Assembly: GCA_910579035.1 (NCBI GenBank)
Contig: CAJTSR010000008.1
Location: forward strand, 1 to 64,000
Origin: an uncultured Muribaculaceae bacterium
Lineage (GTDB): Bacteria > Bacteroidota > Bacteroidia > Bacteroidales > Muribaculaceae
Direction of reading: 5' to 3'
DNA length: 64,000 nucleotides
The translations under genes were made by a program, and so were the position numbers. Below the pieces are notes generated by a model. That model was not told the origin of the DNA. It worked only from the letters and a program-made list of their open reading frames with translations, and ran no database searches. Shown here one piece after another: positions 52,190-61,597 of the stretch; the stretch's first letter is position 1; the number at the start of each line of letters is the position of its first letter.

Positions 52190-54718
52190 ATGGGAAAACT
52201 TTACCTGCGTTTTATTGCCGGCGCCATACTCGCCGCCACAGCATGCGCACAGCCGCTCCAAGCCTCCGAGCTTACTGTCAACGACGGCACGGTCGTGAAC
52301 GACAAGGCACCGTTCTGGTTCTACAACCTCGACAACTCCGCCTTCCGCTCGCAGACCATATACCCTGCCGCGCAGCTTGCCGACATGAAAGGCAACGCGA
52401 TAACACAGATACAGTTCTATCTGGACGATAATAGCTTCAGCAAAGCCTGGGCAGCCGAAGATATGATAATATCGCTCGGCACTACCGAAAGTACGTCTTT
52501 CAGCAGCTTTGGCACAGAATTTGTCGATGCAGAATTCAAAGAATGCTTCCGGGGCAAATTTGAAGGCAATCCGGGCGACAAGCTTATGACTTTCACCTTC
52601 GACAACCCCTACCCCTATACCGACGGCAACCTCGTGATGCAAGTAAGCCTCGGAGCCGCAGCTAATTGGGTGTATGCATCGTTGCTGGGTGTTGAAACCG
52701 ACAATTACCCCTCGGCGTACACAGTTGACAGCGACGGCAAAGATATCAGCAACGCCGACTTCCTGCCGAAAACCACCTTCACCTATGGCCAGCTGGCAGA
52801 ATACGAAGCCTCGGTAAACCCGGTGGAACTCACATTCGACATCATGCTTACAGGCACCACCGCCACAAAGCAGGTAACTATAAAGAACACCGGGGCCAAA
52901 GAGCTTGGCATAAGCGTTGCCGCGCCGTCGAACGACGCCTTTACCGCCAAAGCCGCAGCCACGACTCTCGCCTCCGGCCAGACCACTACTGTCGACTTCA
53001 CTTTCGCCCCCAAAGCGGAAGGCAAGTTTAACGCCACCGCCACCATCGACCTCGGAGAAGCCGGCACCAAGACCATAACTCTCGCCGGAGAAGCCGCCAA
53101 AGTAATCGTTGGCTCGGAAGTGACCATCGACGGCCTCATATACGAAGTGCTCAGCACTACCGAGGCTGCCGTGTCGGACGTTGAAGAAGACGTTACCGAA
53201 TGCACCATACCTGCCGAAATCACTACCCCGCAGGGCGCCACGCTGAAAGTCATCAGCATCGGCCGCGACGCATTCTACTGGAGCGACGTAACCAAGGCAA
53301 CCCTGCCCGAAGGCATCACGGAAATAGGCTACGGCGCATTCCGCTCCAGCCCGTTGGCAGAGGTCAATATACCCTCGACTGTCAAAATAGTGGGCGACTA
53401 CGCTTTCTACACCACCGAACTGAAAACCCTCAAAGTGCCCGAAGGCGTGGAGTCGATAGGCACTAACGTGGTGGCGAGCTGCCCCGAACTCACATCGATA
53501 GAGCTGCCCTCCACACTCAAATCCATCGGTTCGGGCGCGTTCTACAAAACAGCCATCTCCACCCTCGACATACCCGCAGGCTGCACCACCATCGGTTCGG
53601 GCGCAATACAGGCATGCAAAAACCTTACCACCGTCATACTTCCCGAAGGACTAACGGTGATTGACAAATGGCTGTTCCAGGACAGCGAGAACCTCTCCAA
53701 GGTAGTGATACCGTCGACAGTCACCACCATATGCCTGCAATCCTTCCAGAACACCGCAGTGACAGAGCTAAGCCTCCCGGCAGCCCTTACCAAAATCGAA
53801 TCCAACTCCTTCAACGGCGCCCCCGTCTCTAAAATCACCGTAGCCGAAGGCAACACCTCCTTCAAGACCGTCGACGGAGTGCTCTACGATGCCGAAGGCA
53901 ATTTCGTATATCTCTACCCGCGCGACGCCTCGGCTGAAAGCTACACCGTGGCCGACGGCTGCAGGGGCATCATCGGCGGATCCTTCTACAAATGCCTTGT
54001 CAAGAATGTTACCCTGCCTGAAACACTGGTCGGCATCGACGAATTTGCTTTCTGCCTCTCGGCCCTTGAAAATATCAACATACCCGAAAAAGTATTCCTT
54101 ATCGGCGACCAGGCCTTTGCCGGAACCAACATCACGGAGATGACACTCCCCGCCGGCTCTGCAGAGCAGCCCTTCACCGATATATACCCCGCTCTTTTCG
54201 CCGACTGTGCGGCACTCAAAACCGTGACAATTCCCGCCACTGTCAACCTCCTCGGCAACAGGGCATTCTTCCGATGCACAGCGCTTACCGAAATAATATG
54301 CCTCGGAAAAACGCCCCTCCTTGTCGACGAATACGACTACTACACCGATCCTTTCTTCGGAATAACACCCGACAACGTAACCGTGTACTGCCCCGACGGA
54401 GCCGACATCCTTGCATCGTATATGGATAGCGACTGGGCCATTTTCTTCAAAAACATAAAGAACATCAGCGAACGCCCGACATCGGGTATCGGCAGCATCG
54501 AGGCCGGCGAAATCGCCATAGAAGGCGGCGACGCCATCACAATCACCCTCGGTGACACCACCGCAGCCGTAGCCGTATTCTCCACCGACGGCCGCGCGGC
54601 ATACTCCGCCACGGCCTCCGGCTCGCTTGCTGTCGACAGCCTTCCGGCCGGCATATACATTGTCCGCGTGGCAGCCGCCGACGGCTCGACCCGAACCGCC
54701 AAGGTAGCCGTACGATAA
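52190..54718 (+). CDS. Large BspA-type leucine-rich surface protein
   Basis: This 842-residue protein has a signal peptide, a Bacteroidetes adhesion-type domain (WFYNLDNSAFRSQTIYPAAQ onward, to about 165), a HYDIN/choice-of-anchor-D-like Ig domain (VELTFDIMLTGTTATKQVTI), then many BspA repeats (AFRSSPLAEVNIPSTVKIVG and so on, about 360-720) and a type IX sorting-tail-like C-terminus (AGIYIVRVAAADGSTRTAKV). It probably sits on the cell surface and binds a ligand. It is a single-gene unit ended by a strong terminator. Confidence 0.9.
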   Translation: MGKLYLRFIAGAILAATACAQPLQASELTVNDGTVVNDKAPFWFYNLDNSAFRSQTIYPAAQLADMKGNAITQIQFYLDDNSFSKAWAAEDMIISLGTTESTSFSSFGTEFVDAEFKECFRGKFEGNPGDKLMTFTFDNPYPYTDGNLVMQVSLGAAANWVYASLLGVETDNYPSAYTVDSDGKDISNADFLPKTTFTYGQLAEYEASVNPVELTFDIMLTGTTATKQVTIKNTGAKELGISVAAPSNDAFTAKAAATTLASGQTTTVDFTFAPKAEGKFNATATIDLGEAGTKTITLAGEAAKVIVGSEVTIDGLIYEVLSTTEAAVSDVEEDVTECTIPAEITTPQGATLKVISIGRDAFYWSDVTKATLPEGITEIGYGAFRSSPLAEVNIPSTVKIVGDYAFYTTELKTLKVPEGVESIGTNVVASCPELTSIELPSTLKSIGSGAFYKTAISTLDIPAGCTTIGSGAIQACKNLTTVILPEGLTVIDKWLFQDSENLSKVVIPSTVTTICLQSFQNTAVTELSLPAALTKIESNSFNGAPVSKITVAEGNTSFKTVDGVLYDAEGNFVYLYPRDASAESYTVADGCRGIIGGSFYKCLVKNVTLPETLVGIDEFAFCLSALENINIPEKVFLIGDQAFAGTNITEMTLPAGSAEQPFTDIYPALFADCAALKTVTIPATVNLLGNRAFFRCTALTEIICLGKTPLLVDEYDYYTDPFFGITPDNVTVYCPDGADILASYMDSDWAIFFKNIKNISERPTSGIGSIEAGEIAIEGGDAITITLGDTTAAVAVFSTDGRAAYSATASGSLAVDSLPAGIYIVRVAAADGSTRTAKVAVR

Positions 54719-54749
54719 TCCGGCATAGCCCATAACAAATCACATAACG

Positions 54750-54788
54750 AACGCCGCAGGCACACAGACGCCTGCGGCGTTTTTTTTG
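54750..54788 (+). terminator. Terminator after the 842-residue surface protein
   Basis: Arms AACGCCGCAGGC (54750-54761) and GCCTGCGGCGTT (54770-54781) with a run of T. Perfect 12-base stem. Confidence 0.9.
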
Positions 54789-54816
54789 CATTATTTCAAT
54801 ATATTTTTCTTAATAA

Positions 54817-54847
54817 TTTGCCAAGGACAATATTTTAACTATTTTTG
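54817..54847 (+). promoter_or_regulatory. Promoter for the 772-residue leucine-rich protein
   Basis: TTTG (54817-54820), 19 bases, TATTTTTG (54840-54847). Leader about 57 bases. Confidence 0.75.
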
Positions 54848-54909
54848 CAACATTAACACACTCATCAGGGTGCAAAAGCTATCACACAACCCCATAAACA
54901 ACCAGAATT

Positions 54910-57228
54910 ATGGTCAAACAGCTACTCAAAACGTCCGTAGCCGCCATATCTATCCTCTTGGCGGGTAACACAGCCTTAGCAGAAGTCGGCATCGTAAAGG
55001 TAAAAACCGACGCTCCTGCCGGCACCGAGCTACGTATTCAGGCATTTCCTTACTACGACAGCGAGGTATCCGGAGCTGACAAATCGGAGTATTTCGGCAT
55101 GTACAAATCCAAAGGCCCCGGCACCGAAATCACAATCTCCGGCGAACAACTGACCCAGATCGAAGTATACGGCTGCCACTTGACCGAACTGACGGTTGTC
55201 AAAGCTCCCGACCTCAACATAGTGCGGTGCTATAATAATAAAATCAGCGCCCTCGACCTGAGCGCATGCCCGGAACTTTCGGTTCTCGATTGCCATAACA
55301 ACAAAATCAGCGCCCTCGATCTCAGCTCTAACACAAAAATAGAGAAAATCGACGCGGCCGATAACGCACTCAAATCGCTCGAACTCGGCCAACAGGCGCT
55401 GCTTACCGAACTCAAATGCGGAGGCAACCCGCTCGAATCAATCGACCTCTCGCAGTGCAGCGCGCTCGAGTCGCTCTATATCCAGAACTGCGGACTCAGC
55501 AATATCGACCTGAGCAAGAACCCGAAGCTGAACTGGGTATTCGCCTTCGGCAACAATATCAAAGACACGGCAATGGATACCTTCATAGCCAAGCTCCCGG
55601 AAGCCGAATACGTCGGATATGTGTACATGGTCAACACGCTCAACCCCGAAGAATCGAATGTGATGTTTTACCGCCATATGCTGCAAGCCCTGCAAAGCGG
55701 CTGGGTGACATGCGACTACCTCGACGGCGCCACTTCCGAGAGTATGATAGGCGCAGTATACCGTGGCGTGGACTATGTTCCCGAAATAAGCGACAACACC
55801 ATAAGCCTGACCACATCGCGCCAAATCGGCGAAACTATATCACTGACCATATCAGCCGAAGGCGACGTGGCAATCGAAGGCGTTGAGGAAGCGGCCGACC
55901 TCACCGGCAAGAAAGCATACACACTCAAAAGCCAGACCGTGGTAATCAAAGGGGATGTCCGCAAATTTGAATGTCCCGACAACGACATCACAGACCTTGC
56001 TTTCAGCAACGGTATAAACCTCACACATCTCTACTGCCAGAACAACAAGATAGAGAATCTCGACCTCAGCGGCGCCGACAAGCTCGCGCTGTTCTACTGC
56101 CATACAAACGCTTTGAAAACACTCAATGTAGACGGCTGCACAAGCATAACGCGAATGGACTGCTATAAGAACAAGCTGAAAGGGCAGGCTATGACATCGC
56201 TTATAGCCTCGCTCTACGACGGCACCGCAAACAAACCGATAATATTCGTTATCGACACCAAGGCCGCCGAAGGACTCGAAAACAACGTGGTTCTCAAGAG
56301 CGACGTGGCAGCGGCAAAGGCAAAGGCATGGACCGTAAAAGACTGGTCCGACGGCGACCGCTACGGCATGGGCGTCGACTACGAAGGAACCGAGCCTACC
56401 GAGCCGGAACGACCCGCCCAATATTTCACCGTCACACGGCCTACCACCGACCACCTGATGTTCTCCGTCAAATTCGCGGACGACGGCTATACTCCCCAAA
56501 TAGAAGGCGGCACACTCGCCGGCTGGAACGGCGAATCCCTTACAGTAAACGCCTCTGAAGAAACAATAAAGGTGTACGGCGACGCCACCGAAATACAGCT
56601 GCTGTTCGCCAACGTGTCGGCAATCGACGTCAGCGAGCTTCCCGGACTCACCAAGCTGAACGTGGCACTCAACGACATCTCCACCCTCGACATCAGCAAC
56701 AACACCAAGCTCGCCTCGCTGAGCTGCGAAGGCAACCTGCTCAAGGCACTGGACGCCTCCAAATGCCCCGACCTTACATACCTCAACATCTATGGCAACG
56801 ACATCAGCGGCGACAATATGACAGCACTTGTCCGCTCGCTTCCGCAAAGAACAGAGGATAACTACGGCACACTCGTGGTTATCGACCGCACCTACACACA
56901 AAATGCCAACGTGTGTCTGAAATCAGACGTGGCAATAGCCCTGGGCAAGTACTGGGTGCCATGCGAGAAAGTAGGCACGCAGCTGATACAGTACGAGGGC
57001 GAGGATCCGTCTGGCATAGACGCAATCTCCGCAGCAGAAGCAGGCATCTCTTTCGACGCCGCCTCGAAAACCATTCGCACTGCCACTCCCGCCGCCATCG
57101 AAGTATACAATATTGCCGGGCGCCAAGTAGCCAAGCACGAGCAGGCTACAGAAATCAGCACCGCCGACCTCCCCGCAGGAATATACATAGTGCGTGCAGC
57201 CGGAAACGTCCTCAAGATAGCCAACTAA
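54910..57228 (+). CDS. Leucine-rich repeat surface protein with sorting tail
   Basis: This 772-residue protein has a signal peptide, two internalin-like LRR blocks (units such as NNKISALDLSACPELSVLDC and LDLSGADKLALFYCHTNALK; a later block LDISNNTKLASLSCEGNLLK) separated by linker domains (for example GEYISLTISAEGD-type Ig-like), and a C-terminus (IEVYNIAGRQVAKHE, LPAGIYIVRAAGNVLK) like a type IX sorting tail. Two repeat units near residues 108-140 are nearly identical at DNA level. Its likely role is surface ligand binding. It is a single-gene unit with a terminator. Confidence 0.9.
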   Translation: MVKQLLKTSVAAISILLAGNTALAEVGIVKVKTDAPAGTELRIQAFPYYDSEVSGADKSEYFGMYKSKGPGTEITISGEQLTQIEVYGCHLTELTVVKAPDLNIVRCYNNKISALDLSACPELSVLDCHNNKISALDLSSNTKIEKIDAADNALKSLELGQQALLTELKCGGNPLESIDLSQCSALESLYIQNCGLSNIDLSKNPKLNWVFAFGNNIKDTAMDTFIAKLPEAEYVGYVYMVNTLNPEESNVMFYRHMLQALQSGWVTCDYLDGATSESMIGAVYRGVDYVPEISDNTISLTTSRQIGETISLTISAEGDVAIEGVEEAADLTGKKAYTLKSQTVVIKGDVRKFECPDNDITDLAFSNGINLTHLYCQNNKIENLDLSGADKLALFYCHTNALKTLNVDGCTSITRMDCYKNKLKGQAMTSLIASLYDGTANKPIIFVIDTKAAEGLENNVVLKSDVAAAKAKAWTVKDWSDGDRYGMGVDYEGTEPTEPERPAQYFTVTRPTTDHLMFSVKFADDGYTPQIEGGTLAGWNGESLTVNASEETIKVYGDATEIQLLFANVSAIDVSELPGLTKLNVALNDISTLDISNNTKLASLSCEGNLLKALDASKCPDLTYLNIYGNDISGDNMTALVRSLPQRTEDNYGTLVVIDRTYTQNANVCLKSDVAIALGKYWVPCEKVGTQLIQYEGEDPSGIDAISAAEAGISFDAASKTIRTATPAAIEVYNIAGRQVAKHEQATEISTADLPAGIYIVRAAGNVLKIAN

Positions 57229-57249
57229 GACATCTACACACCATATCAG

Positions 57250-57283
57250 GAAAGGCGCGCCGCGAGCCGGTGCGCCTTTTTTG
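57250..57283 (+). terminator. Terminator after the 772-residue protein
   Basis: Arms AAAGGCGC (57251-57258) and GCGCCTTT (57272-57279) with a T run. Confidence 0.8.
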
Positions 57284-57316
57284 CGCGCGAGCCTGCGGTC
57301 TGTCGCAAATTTTGTG

Positions 57317-57324
57317 TAATTTTG
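57317..57324 (+). promoter_or_regulatory. -7 promoter element before the YbhN-like gene
   Basis: TAATTTTG matches TAnnTTTG, 24 bases before ATG57349. No TTTG box at the right distance. Confidence 0.5.
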
Positions 57325-57348
57325 CAAGGTTAAGCCTACAAGCAGCTT

Positions 57349-58371
57349 ATGGAACAGGAAAAGAAGAAAAATTCGATAATACGCATACTGATGAAGTATG
57401 CCGTACCGCTGATAATCAGCGTGGGACTCTGCTACCTGCTTTTTACGGGCATCGACTTCCACCAGATGGTTGCCATAATACGCGACCAGTGCGACTACCG
57501 CTGGGTGGCGGCAGGCCTCGTGCTTGCAGTGCTTTCGCATGTAATCCGTGCCTTCCGCTGGGGCATACAGCTCAAGGCGCTCGGCGTCGACGCGCCCAAG
57601 CACGCACTGATATACAGCATATTCGGCACTTATGCCGTAAACCTGGTGTTCCCGCGCTTAGGCGAGGTGTGGCGCACCGGCTACATAGCCCAGCGGCAGA
57701 AAGCGCCCTTCACCACCGTGTTCGGCTCCATGGTTGCCGACCGCCTCGCCGACACCCTGACGGTGCTGCTGCTCACCGTGCTGGCATTCTTGTTGGCGTC
57801 GAAGACCATACTCGGCTTCCTGCACGAAAACGGTGAGAGTTACGCGGCGATAGCGCGCCTGTTCGAGTCGCCCTGGCTTTGGCTCGGCGGAGCAGCCGCC
57901 ATTGCGGCACTGTGGATTCTCCTTGCCCATAAAACGACCAACCCAAAGATACTGAAGGTGCAGCAAGCCGCCAAGGAACTGTGGCAGGGCTTCGCCGTGA
58001 TAGTGAAAATGCCCCACAAAGGGCGCTGGCTGATACTGACTGTAATGCTGTGGGGCTGCTACTTCCTGCAGAACTACATAGTGTTCTACGCCTTCCCATT
58101 CACAACCGCCGTTGTGGAGCATTACGGCATAACGGCGGCATTCGTCACATGGGTTGTGGCAAGCATATCGATGGGCGTGCCCTCCAACGGCGGTATCGGC
58201 CCATGGCAGTGGGCCACAATCTTCGCCCTCGGCATATACGGCCTGCCCAAGGAGCAGGCGGGAGCCTTCGGCAACCTCGTCCTCGGCGCCAACACCCTGC
58301 TGCTGATAGTGCTCGGAATATTCACATTCATAGCCATAGCGCTCGACAAAAAACGCCACACAGGCCGTTGA
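57349..58371 (+). CDS. YbhN-like / LPG-synthase transmembrane-domain protein
   Basis: This 340-residue protein has about eight membrane segments and matches the membrane domain of lysylphosphatidylglycerol synthases (also YbhN, UPF0104). Signatures are FRWGIQLKALG, FPRLGEVWRTGY and VPSNGGIGPWQWA. It lacks the soluble synthase domain, so it is probably a lipid or polyprenyl-phosphate flippase-type protein rather than an aminoacyl transferase. It precedes carboxynorspermidine dehydrogenase by 54 bases. Confidence 0.88.
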   Translation: MEQEKKKNSIIRILMKYAVPLIISVGLCYLLFTGIDFHQMVAIIRDQCDYRWVAAGLVLAVLSHVIRAFRWGIQLKALGVDAPKHALIYSIFGTYAVNLVFPRLGEVWRTGYIAQRQKAPFTTVFGSMVADRLADTLTVLLLTVLAFLLASKTILGFLHENGESYAAIARLFESPWLWLGGAAAIAALWILLAHKTTNPKILKVQQAAKELWQGFAVIVKMPHKGRWLILTVMLWGCYFLQNYIVFYAFPFTTAVVEHYGITAAFVTWVVASISMGVPSNGGIGPWQWATIFALGIYGLPKEQAGAFGNLVLGANTLLLIVLGIFTFIAIALDKKRHTGR

Positions 58372-58425
58372 ACCCGAAAATGCCTGTCGTCAATTACTAA
58401 CAATCAACAAAAAAAACTCTATAAA

Positions 58426-59625
58426 ATGTCTAAAGTCCTTATCATCGGCTGCGGCGGAGTGGGCACTGTGGTGGCTCACAAATGCGCCCAGCACCCCGAA
58501 GTATTCACCGAAATAGTGATAGCGTCGCGCACAAAATCGAAATGCGACGCCGTGGCCAGAGCCATAGGCAAGTCAAACATCAGCACCGACAGCGTTGACG
58601 CCGACAATGTAGAGGAACTTGTGGCACTCCTCAACCGCCACAAGCCCGAACTCGTTATCAACGTGGCCCTGCCCTACCAGGACCTCACAATAATGGAAGC
58701 CTGCCTCCGGTGCGGCGTCAACTACCTCGACACCGCCAACTACGAGCCTAAGGACGTGGCTCACTTCGAGTACTCATGGCAGTGGGCATACCGCGAACGC
58801 TTCGAGCAGGCCGGCCTCACGGCAATCCTCGGCTGCGGCTTCGACCCCGGAGTAAGCGGCGTGTTCACAGCATATGCGGCCAAGCACTACTTCGGCGAGA
58901 TGGAAACACTCGACATCGTGGACTGCAACGCCGGTGACCACGGCAAGGCATTCGCCACCAATTTCAACCCCGAAATCAATATTCGCGAAATAACCCAGAA
59001 CGGACGTTACTGGAACGAGGGCGAATGGGTCGTGACCAAGCCGCTCGAATTCCACAAGACTCTCAACTACCCCAACATCGGCCCGCGCGAATCGTACCTC
59101 CTATACCACGAAGAGCTCGAAAGCCTCGTGCAGAACTTCCCCACAATCAAGCGCGCCCGCTTCTGGATGACATTCGGACAGGAATACCTCACCCACCTGC
59201 GCGTGATTCAGAACATCGGCATGGCCCGCATCGACGAAGTGGAATACAACGGCACCAAGATAGTGCCCCTGCAGTTCCTCAAAGCCGTGCTGCCCAATCC
59301 CCAGGACCTCGGCGAGAACTACCACGGCGAAACCTCCATCGGTTGCCGCATATCAGGCAAGGACAAGGAAGGCAAGCCCATGACATACTACATATACAAT
59401 AACTGCTCCCACGAAGAGGCATACCGCGAAACAGGCATGCAGGCCGTGAGCTACACCACGGGCGTGCCCGCAATGGTAGGCGCTATGATGTTCCTCACCG
59501 GCAAATGGAACCTCAAAGGCGTGCGCAACGTCGAAGAATTCGACCCCGATCCCTTCCTCGCAGCCCTCGCCGCCAACGGCCTCCCCTGGCACGAAGTCCT
59601 CAACAGCGACCTCGAAGTCCTGTAG
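58426..59625 (+). CDS. Carboxynorspermidine dehydrogenase (saccharopine dehydrogenase family)
   Basis: This 399-residue protein has an N-terminal NAD(P) motif (IIGCGGVGTVVAHKC) and a C-terminal substrate domain (GCGFDPGVSGVFTAYAAKHYF). Its length and the ITQNGRYWNEGEWV region resemble carboxynorspermidine/carboxyspermidine dehydrogenase, which makes polyamines in many Bacteroidetes without S-adenosylmethionine decarboxylase. The partner decarboxylase is not in the window. The TAG stop (59623-59625) is the first part of a palindromic repeat. Confidence 0.85.
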   Translation: MSKVLIIGCGGVGTVVAHKCAQHPEVFTEIVIASRTKSKCDAVARAIGKSNISTDSVDADNVEELVALLNRHKPELVINVALPYQDLTIMEACLRCGVNYLDTANYEPKDVAHFEYSWQWAYRERFEQAGLTAILGCGFDPGVSGVFTAYAAKHYFGEMETLDIVDCNAGDHGKAFATNFNPEINIREITQNGRYWNEGEWVVTKPLEFHKTLNYPNIGPRESYLLYHEELESLVQNFPTIKRARFWMTFGQEYLTHLRVIQNIGMARIDEVEYNGTKIVPLQFLKAVLPNPQDLGENYHGETSIGCRISGKDKEGKPMTYYIYNNCSHEEAYRETGMQAVSYTTGVPAMVGAMMFLTGKWNLKGVRNVEEFDPDPFLAALAANGLPWHEVLNSDLEVL

Positions 59626-59647
59626 GGTCGCGATATATCGCGGCCCC
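59621..59647 (+). repeat. Palindromic intergenic repeat, copy 3
   Basis: TGTAGGGTCGCGATATATCG then CGGCCCC. The 16-base palindrome is intact. The first bases include the stop codon of the preceding gene. It matches copy 2 in orientation but lacks its long flanks. Confidence 0.9.
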
Positions 59648-59713
59648 TGAGAAGGGCATATCCCGCCAATTATGAGAAGAACATATCTCCTGTTTTAATA
59701 CTATCGCCCACCC

Positions 59714-59738
59714 GGTCGCGATATATCGCGACCCTACA
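59714..59738 (-). repeat. Palindromic intergenic repeat, copy 4
   Basis: GGTCGCGATATATCGCGACC then CTACA: inverted with respect to copy 3, 66 bases away. The pair can form a large hairpin between the dehydrogenase gene and the glycosyltransferase gene. Confidence 0.9.
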
Positions 59739-59753
59739 ATACAGAAACCCGCC

Positions 59754-60515
59754 TTGAACATCTCAGCTGCGATAATAACCTACAACGAGGCGCGAAACAT
59801 CGAGCGCTGCCTCAACTCGCTGATAGGCGTGGCCGACGAGATAGTGGTGGTAGACTCCGGCTCTACCGACGCCACCGTCGACATATGCCGCCGCTACGGG
59901 TGCAGCGTCACCACGCGCCCGTTCACAGGCTACGGCTCGCAACGGCAGTATGCCGCCGGGCTGGCGCACAACCGCTACGTGCTGTCGATAGACGCCGACG
60001 AGGTACTGTCGGACAACCTGCGCCAAAGCCTCATGCAACTGAAGGCCGACGGATTCTCGCACCGCATGTATTGCTTCCGGGTGGTCAACTTCATATGCGG
60101 CAAGCCGGTGGTACACAGCGGCCTGCAGCCCGATATGCAGATACGTCTGTTTGACAAGCGATATGCCAACTGGGACCTTCTCGACGTGGGCGAGCGCCTC
60201 ACATACACCGGCAGCGTGGTTCCTGAACCGCTCGAAGGCGACATGTACCACTTCCGCTGCAACGAATACGGCGAATACCACATCAAGGAGATCCGCCACG
60301 CCGAACTGCGCGGGCGCCTTATGGCGGAGGCCGGCATCAACGCCCCGATGCCTATGCAATGGCTCAGGGCGGCATGCGCCTATGTGCGGTGCCAGCTGCG
60401 CGACGGAGCCATTCTCGACGGCGAAACAGGACGCCGGATAGCCCTCACCCGCTTCCGGTCGACCATAACGGCGTACCGCACGGCACGCCGCATAATAAAA
60501 AAAGACAAGAACTGA
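59754..60515 (+). CDS. Glycosyltransferase family 2 (WaaE-like)
   Basis: This 253-residue GT2 enzyme has ISAAIITYNEARNIERCL, VVDSGSTD and the metal-binding SIDADEVLS. The acceptor half (YGSQRQYAAGLA; KEIRHAELRGRL) resembles enzymes that add a sugar to lipopolysaccharide inner core (WaaE/KdtX type). The only possible start is TTG59754, since no in-frame ATG lies between the gene and the repeat 15 bases before it. It overlaps the next gene by one base. Confidence 0.85.
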   Translation: MNISAAIITYNEARNIERCLNSLIGVADEIVVVDSGSTDATVDICRRYGCSVTTRPFTGYGSQRQYAAGLAHNRYVLSIDADEVLSDNLRQSLMQLKADGFSHRMYCFRVVNFICGKPVVHSGLQPDMQIRLFDKRYANWDLLDVGERLTYTGSVVPEPLEGDMYHFRCNEYGEYHIKEIRHAELRGRLMAEAGINAPMPMQWLRAACAYVRCQLRDGAILDGETGRRIALTRFRSTITAYRTARRIIKKDKN

Positions 60516-61597
60516 TGCTCAACATAGTCCACCTCGTATCAAACAAATCGTGGGGCGGAGGCGAACGCTACGCCCTCGACCTGTGCCGGCGTGCCGCTGC
60601 CGACGGCCACAGCGTGGCAGTGGTGACACGCCGTTGCCCGCAAGTAGACAGCATGTTTGCCGAGGCGGGCTTCGCTCCGGGACACCTCCCTCTGCGCGGC
60701 GTGCTCGATTTCGTCAGCCCGACGATGCTTGCCCGCGTGCTCGACCGCATAGACGCGCCCATAGTGGTCCATACGCATAATTTCAAGACGGCAGGCACCG
60801 CCGTGCGCGCCCGCCGCCTGATGCGCAATCCGGGCAAGGTACGGATAGTTACCACCCGCCACCTTGTCAAGAAAGCCAAGACCACGGCATCGGCCAGGCA
60901 GCTCTACTCCGACATCGACGCCATAATATTCGTTTCCGAAGCCGCCAGACGCGAGTTTCTGTCCTCCTCGCCCGCTATCGACAGCAGCAGCCTGTATGTG
61001 GTGCTCAACGCTGTAAGCGACCGGCCGGCCGCCGAACCCGTCGAAAAAGCCGAGGGCGAGATAAGGCTGGCATACTGCGGCAGGCTCGACCCCGAAAAAG
61101 GCCTCGAAGTGCTTATCGATGCTCTCGCCAAGGTGCAAAATCCCGCCATCACCCTCCATATAGCCGGAGCGGGAAAGAGCAGTTATGTGCAGCAACTGGT
61201 GCGACGCTGCCAAGTGGCAGGCATAGCCGACAGAGTGGTCTGGCACGGACATCTCGACAACGTAGCCCCTCTTATGGCATCGGCCGACATAGGGGTGGCG
61301 CCGTCGGTGTGTCCCGAGGCATGCAGCCTTACCATCATCGAATTCCTGCGTCAGGGCGTGCCTGTAATCGCTTCTAATACAGGCGCCAACCCCGAGCTTG
61401 TAGAAAACGGTGCCACAGGACTCCTCGTGCCTGCCGGCGACTCCGACGCCCTTGCCGGGGCTATAAGCCGCCTCGCATCCGACCACGCCCTGCGCCGCAC
61501 CATGGCCGAGGCAGCCCGCAAGGAAGCCTCCGCCCGATTCACATACGACAATTTCTACCGGCAGATAAGCGCCATATACTCACCGCCCGCAAAATGA
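60515..61597 (+). CDS. Glycosyltransferase family 4
   Basis: This 360-residue GT4 enzyme has the N-terminal region NIVHLVSNKSWGGGERYALDL and a C-terminal Rossmann domain with LAYCGRLDPEKGLEVLIDAL and EACSLTIIEFLRQGVPVIAS (the EX7E motif region). It likely adds a sugar to a lipopolysaccharide or surface glycan. ATG60515 overlaps the preceding stop. It overlaps the next gene by 4 bases. Confidence 0.9.
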   Translation: MLNIVHLVSNKSWGGGERYALDLCRRAAADGHSVAVVTRRCPQVDSMFAEAGFAPGHLPLRGVLDFVSPTMLARVLDRIDAPIVVHTHNFKTAGTAVRARRLMRNPGKVRIVTTRHLVKKAKTTASARQLYSDIDAIIFVSEAARREFLSSSPAIDSSSLYVVLNAVSDRPAAEPVEKAEGEIRLAYCGRLDPEKGLEVLIDALAKVQNPAITLHIAGAGKSSYVQQLVRRCQVAGIADRVVWHGHLDNVAPLMASADIGVAPSVCPEACSLTIIEFLRQGVPVIASNTGANPELVENGATGLLVPAGDSDALAGAISRLASDHALRRTMAEAARKEASARFTYDNFYRQISAIYSPPAK

